This document shows, piece after piece, positions 60,808 to 64,000 of a DNA stretch of 64,000 nt (positions are counted from its first letter, which is position 1; every line of letters starts with the position of its first letter). The stretch comes from CAWIJJ01 sp963836425 (GTDB lineage: Bacteria; Acidobacteriota; Terriglobia; Bryobacterales; Bryobacteraceae). The DNA lies in assembly GCA_963836425.1 (NCBI GenBank), contig CAWIJJ010000008.1, forward strand, positions 124,001 to 188,000, written 5' to 3'. The position numbers and the translations under genes are program-made. The notes below the pieces were generated by a model. That model saw nothing but the letters and a program-made list of their open reading frames with translations. It did no database searches and was not told where the DNA came from.

Positions 60808-63087
60808 ATGACAGATGCGGCCATTCTGCGTCACATCGGCAGTTTGCCCCACGCGCGCGCCAATTTCAAGCAGCTCGTGCGCGAGCTCGGGGTGAAAGGA
60901 GACGCGCGCGCCGAACTGGAGACCGCGCTGTCCCGCATGACGGCGCGCGGCGACCTGATTGAGTTGCGCTCCGGCCAGTATGCCGTAACCTCGATGAGCC
61001 GCGAATTCGCCGTGGGCCGCCTCGCCATGCACCGCGACGGCTACGGCTTCCTGATCGCCGACCGTGCCATCGAAGGCCTCGCGGGCGACATCTTCATCCC
61101 GCCGGACTCGGCTGCCAAGGCCATGCACGGCGACCGCGTGGTCGTGCGGATCGCCCGCATCGAGAGCGACGGCAGGGCGGACGGCGAGATCGTCAAGGTG
61201 CTGAAGCGCGCGCATCCCACCGTGGTGGGCGAATTCCGCATCGGCAGGCGCGGGCAGTACGTCGTGCCGCACGACGAACGGATCCAGCAGTGGATCGAAA
61301 TTCCCGACGGGCTTGAATTTCCGGAGGCCGGGCCGGTGGTGGACCGCATCGGCGTCACGGCGCCGCAGGTGGAATCGGTAGCGGAACTCGCGGGCATGAT
61401 CGTCAATGTCGAGTTGCTCGAGTACCCGGAGAAGGGCAGCAGCCCGGTGGGCCGCGTCATCGAGATCCTCGGCCATCCGGACGATTTCGGAGTGGACGTC
61501 GAAATCGTGATTCGCAAGCATCACCTGCCGCACCGCTTTCCGCCGGAAGTAGTGGAGCAGGCGCAGGCCGTTCCCGTTGCCATCACGGCCGAAGCGAGCT
61601 CGAAGGCCGCCGCGATTTTCGCGCCATGCCGAATCGTCACCATTGACGGCGAAACGGCGCGCGATTTCGACGATGCGGTCTGGGTGGACCGGCTCGAAAA
61701 CGGCAACTACGCGCTGCACGTTCACATTGCCGACGTGAGCCATTACGTGCGGCCGGGCACGCCGATCGACGGCGAGGCCCTGCTGCGCGGCACCAGCGTC
61801 TATTTTCCGGACCGCGCCGTGCCGATGCTCCCGTTCGAACTTTCGACCAACATCTGCTCGCTCAATCCCAACGTGGACCGGCTGGTGATGTCGGCGCTGC
61901 TCGAAATCGACCATCGCGGCGAGATCGTGGCGCAGGAGTTCATGCCGGGCGTCATCCGCAGCGTGGAGCGGATGACTTACACCAGCGTGCACCTGCTGCT
62001 CGAAGGCGATGCCGCCCTGCGCGAGCGCTACGGGCCGCTGGTTTCCCGTTTCGAGTTGATGCGGGAACTGGCGCTGGTGCTGAACCGGAAGCGGGTGCGG
62101 CGCGGTTCCATCGATTTCGACCTGCCCGAGCCGCTGATCGAGTTCGACGAATGGGGCGCGATGACCGGCGTCACGCGCGCACCGCGCAACATCGCGCACC
62201 GCATCATCGAAGAGTTCATGCTGTCGGCCAATGAAGCCGTCGCGTCGCACCTGGAGCGGGCGCTCGAAACCTCCATCTACCGCATTCACGAGAAGCCCGA
62301 CCCCAAGCGCGTCATGGAATTCGAGGAGGTGGCGGCGCATTTCGGCTATTCGCTGGGCGTCGGCGCGATTCCGGTGAAGAAATTCGCCTACACCGACAAG
62401 CGGCGCGATGGAGGCAAGAAACGGAAAGAGGTAGTGCTGGCGAACGACGACCTGCGCATCTCCTCGGTGCAATACCAGAAGCTGGTCGCGAAGATCGAAG
62501 GCAAACCCGAAGAGCGGATTCTCAGCTACCTGATGCTGCGGTCGCTGCGGCAGGCGCGCTACAGCGTCGATAACGTGGGCCACTTCGCGCTGGCCGCGCC
62601 CAGCTACACGCATTTCACTTCGCCCATCCGCCGCTATCCGGACCTGGTGGTGCACCGCCTGCTGCGCTCCGCCTTGACGGACAGACATGAGATCCCGGGA
62701 CTCGACCGCATCGCCGACGACTGCTCGCAATCCGAGCGGCGCGCGGCGGACGCCGAGCGCGAACTGGTGGAGTGGAAGAAGGTGAAGTTCATGGCCGAGC
62801 GGGTGGGCGAGGATTTCGACGCGCTCATCATCAGCACCGCGCGATACGGCCTCTTCGTTGAACTGACGGAGCTGTTCATCGAAGGGCTGATCCCCATCGA
62901 CACCCTGCCGGGCGATGAGTACACGTATCAGGAGAACGTCCGCAAAGTCGTAGGCAAGCGCACACGCCGCGAGTTTTCCATCGGAGACAAGGTGCGGGTC
63001 GTTCTGGACCGCGTGGACGCGAACGAACGCAAGCTGCAATTCTCGCTCTTGGAACCTTCCCCTGCGAGGCGGGGCAAGCGACGGTAG
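60808..63087 (+). CDS. rnr: Ribonuclease R
   Basis: The product has 759 residues. Cold-shock domains (GDIFIPPDSAAKAMHGDRVV) precede the RNB catalytic domain. That domain has TARDFDDAVWVDRL (the metal-binding aspartates), HIADVSHYVRPGTPID, YFPDRAVPMLP and HFTSPIRRYPDLVVHRLL. The S1 domain (ARYGLFVELTELFIEGLIPI) and a basic tail end the protein. It degrades structured RNA 3' to 5'. It is divergent from the FecR gene with 70 bases between starts. Confidence 0.95.
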   Translation: MTDAAILRHIGSLPHARANFKQLVRELGVKGDARAELETALSRMTARGDLIELRSGQYAVTSMSREFAVGRLAMHRDGYGFLIADRAIEGLAGDIFIPPDSAAKAMHGDRVVVRIARIESDGRADGEIVKVLKRAHPTVVGEFRIGRRGQYVVPHDERIQQWIEIPDGLEFPEAGPVVDRIGVTAPQVESVAELAGMIVNVELLEYPEKGSSPVGRVIEILGHPDDFGVDVEIVIRKHHLPHRFPPEVVEQAQAVPVAITAEASSKAAAIFAPCRIVTIDGETARDFDDAVWVDRLENGNYALHVHIADVSHYVRPGTPIDGEALLRGTSVYFPDRAVPMLPFELSTNICSLNPNVDRLVMSALLEIDHRGEIVAQEFMPGVIRSVERMTYTSVHLLLEGDAALRERYGPLVSRFELMRELALVLNRKRVRRGSIDFDLPEPLIEFDEWGAMTGVTRAPRNIAHRIIEEFMLSANEAVASHLERALETSIYRIHEKPDPKRVMEFEEVAAHFGYSLGVGAIPVKKFAYTDKRRDGGKKRKEVVLANDDLRISSVQYQKLVAKIEGKPEERILSYLMLRSLRQARYSVDNVGHFALAAPSYTHFTSPIRRYPDLVVHRLLRSALTDRHEIPGLDRIADDCSQSERRAADAERELVEWKKVKFMAERVGEDFDALIISTARYGLFVELTELFIEGLIPIDTLPGDEYTYQENVRKVVGKRTRREFSIGDKVRVVLDRVDANERKLQFSLLEPSPARRGKRR

Positions 63088-63170
63088 CCTAAGTGAGCGG
63101 TGATTTACCACAACCCGCCGGAACGCTGCATCTGAAGGCTGCCAGCGAGCGGTAGAATGGCGAATTAGCG

Positions 63171-63713
63171 ATGGAGATCAGCATGCGTACCGGCACCGGC
63201 CTTGTCACCGTCGAGGATTTTCTCAAGCTGCCGGAACCGGCTGAAGGGCACTTGGAACTGCATCATGGCGATGTCGTCACATTGCCGCCACCCAAACGAG
63301 GCCACCAACGTATTCAGAGGAAAGCTCACGCACTGCTGACTCACTGTTTCGGAAAAACTGGAGTTGTCGAAGTAGAAATGGCGTTTCGTCCCACCGCCGA
63401 GCACGAAGTATGGCGGGCCGATGTTGCCTGCATCACCAAAGAACGAGAAGCCGCAACTCCCGATGACGAGTACCTGACGGGTGCGCCGGAACTGGTTGTC
63501 GAAGTTCTGTCGCCAGGCAACACCGCCGAAGAGATCGAAGACAAGCGCCTGATCTGTATGGGAAACGGCTGCATCAGCTTTTGGGTGCTGAATGGCAAGC
63601 GGCAAACGGCGTCGGTTACTGAAGCGGACGTGACGAAGCACTACGACATCTCGTCCACCATCGTCTCAACGGTATTGCCGCTTTCGATTGCCGTCAGCGA
63701 GATTTTCTCTTAA
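63171..63713 (+). CDS. Uma2-family putative restriction-type endonuclease (DUF820)
   Basis: The product has 180 residues. The PD-(D/E)XK-like core can be followed: HLELHHGDVV (glutamate), VWRADVACI (aspartate), ELVVEVLSPGNTAEEIEDKR (ExL and lysine). The usual aromatic end SFWVLNGKRQTASV also fits. Uma2 proteins are common as scattered orphan copies in some bacterial genomes, and their biological role is unclear. No mobile-element features flank it. Confidence 0.85.
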   Translation: MEISMRTGTGLVTVEDFLKLPEPAEGHLELHHGDVVTLPPPKRGHQRIQRKAHALLTHCFGKTGVVEVEMAFRPTAEHEVWRADVACITKEREAATPDDEYLTGAPELVVEVLSPGNTAEEIEDKRLICMGNGCISFWVLNGKRQTASVTEADVTKHYDISSTIVSTVLPLSIAVSEIFS

Positions 63714-63731
63714 CGGAGACCGTCCGCAAAC

Positions 63732-64000
63732 GTGGTGGACAATTTTCTCTACTCGAAGATGACACCCGAAGATCTGGTTCCCATTCCCGGCGGCGAGTTT
63801 CTCATGGGTCAGGAAAACGGGCGCGATGAGGAGCGTCCGGCGCATCGCGTGCGGCTGGCGCCGTTCCGTCTTTCGCGCTACCAGGTGACCGCCGCGGACT
63901 TCTCGGAATTCCGCGCGACGCCTTTCGACGCCGCCGCGCTGCCCGTAACCGGCGTGAGCTGGTTTGATGCGGTGGCGTTCTGCGAATGGCTTTCGGCGAG
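63732..64000 (+). CDS. Formylglycine-generating-enzyme/sulfatase-modifying family protein (partial, runs off the right edge)
   Basis: About 90 residues are visible. LVPIPGGEFLMGQENGRDEE, FRLSRYQVTAADF and GVSWFDAVAFCEWLSA are the opening motifs of the FGE-sulfatase domain, shared by true FGEs and by non-catalytic relatives. The start is uncertain: GTG 63732 (GGAG 13 bases upstream) or ATG 63759. The catalytic C-terminal cysteines lie outside the window, so enzymatic activity cannot be judged. Confidence 0.75.
   Translation, partial: MVDNFLYSKMTPEDLVPIPGGEFLMGQENGRDEERPAHRVRLAPFRLSRYQVTAADFSEFRATPFDAAALPVTGVSWFDAVAFCEWLSA

Noticed and set aside
1..64000. Mobile element, prophage, CRISPR array or tRNA/rRNA genes
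   Set aside because: No transposase, integrase or phage proteins, no regularly spaced repeats and no convincing tRNA-like arm patterns were seen; the GNAT and TonB duplications lack terminal repeats.

Overview
The window looks like a piece of a high-GC Acidobacteriota chromosome, most like the Solibacteres/Bryobacterales. This is inferred from the gene repertoire, not from a database search. The markers are giant carboxypeptidase-regulatory-domain TonB receptors, ECF sigma factors of the type paired with PD40 Ser/Thr kinases, a CadC-like winged-helix/TPR regulator, CRTAC (ASPIC/UnbV) proteins, a FecR/DUF6600 protein and a Uma2 protein. No tRNA, rRNA, CRISPR array, transposase or prophage gene was recognised.

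Layout. 1-1613: end of a membrane protein, then a b561-like membrane fusion with a YceI protein. 1657-5750: DNA repair block, with dinB converging on an mpg-polX-NUDIX operon. 5780-7922: thpR-plsY-gpsA operon. 7971-9634: ECF sigma, zinc anti-sigma and a DUF3106-like periplasmic protein, closed by a hairpin shared with trxA. 9689-12763: esterase-glgA-trxA on the minus strand. 12864-15793: three-gene lipoprotein redox operon (di-haem peroxidase, cupredoxin, YVTN propeller). 15836-18083: sugar MFS transporter and a secreted protein. 18121-22130: ECF sigma divergent from a zinc-protease-like protein and a frameshifted kinase-PD40 receptor. 22194-26038: Cys-rich micro-ORF, msrPQ and mutL.

26102-39985 is an envelope region: a secreted PD40-type protein, a CRTAC protein, a TPR protein, two tandem near-identical TonB receptors of about 3.6 kb each, and a TPR-CRTAC fusion. 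40067-43052: secreted M49 peptidase and a GNAT. 43143-47078: CadC-like regulator divergent from a HAF-repeat/beta-helix protein. 47330-47728: decayed partial copy of the GNAT gene. 47861-52221: rpsT converging on the tightly packed operon psd-pssA-(Asd-like)-lptE-holA. 52332-54854: two MacB-type permeases without an ATPase. 55229-58306: two coupled secreted proteins with carboxypeptidase-regulatory domains. 58382-64000: small secreted protein, FecR/DUF6600, rnr, Uma2 and the start of an FGE-sulfatase protein.

Common themes are envelope building (phospholipid synthesis, LptE, TonB receptors), periplasmic redox and repair (msrPQ, peroxidase, cupredoxin, YceI), and signalling by two ECF factors, a kinase and a CadC-like regulator. 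Four genes carry single-base frameshifts in short low-complexity runs (20546, 29680, 36701, 56515). They are either assembly errors or recent lesions, and this matters for reading the annotation.
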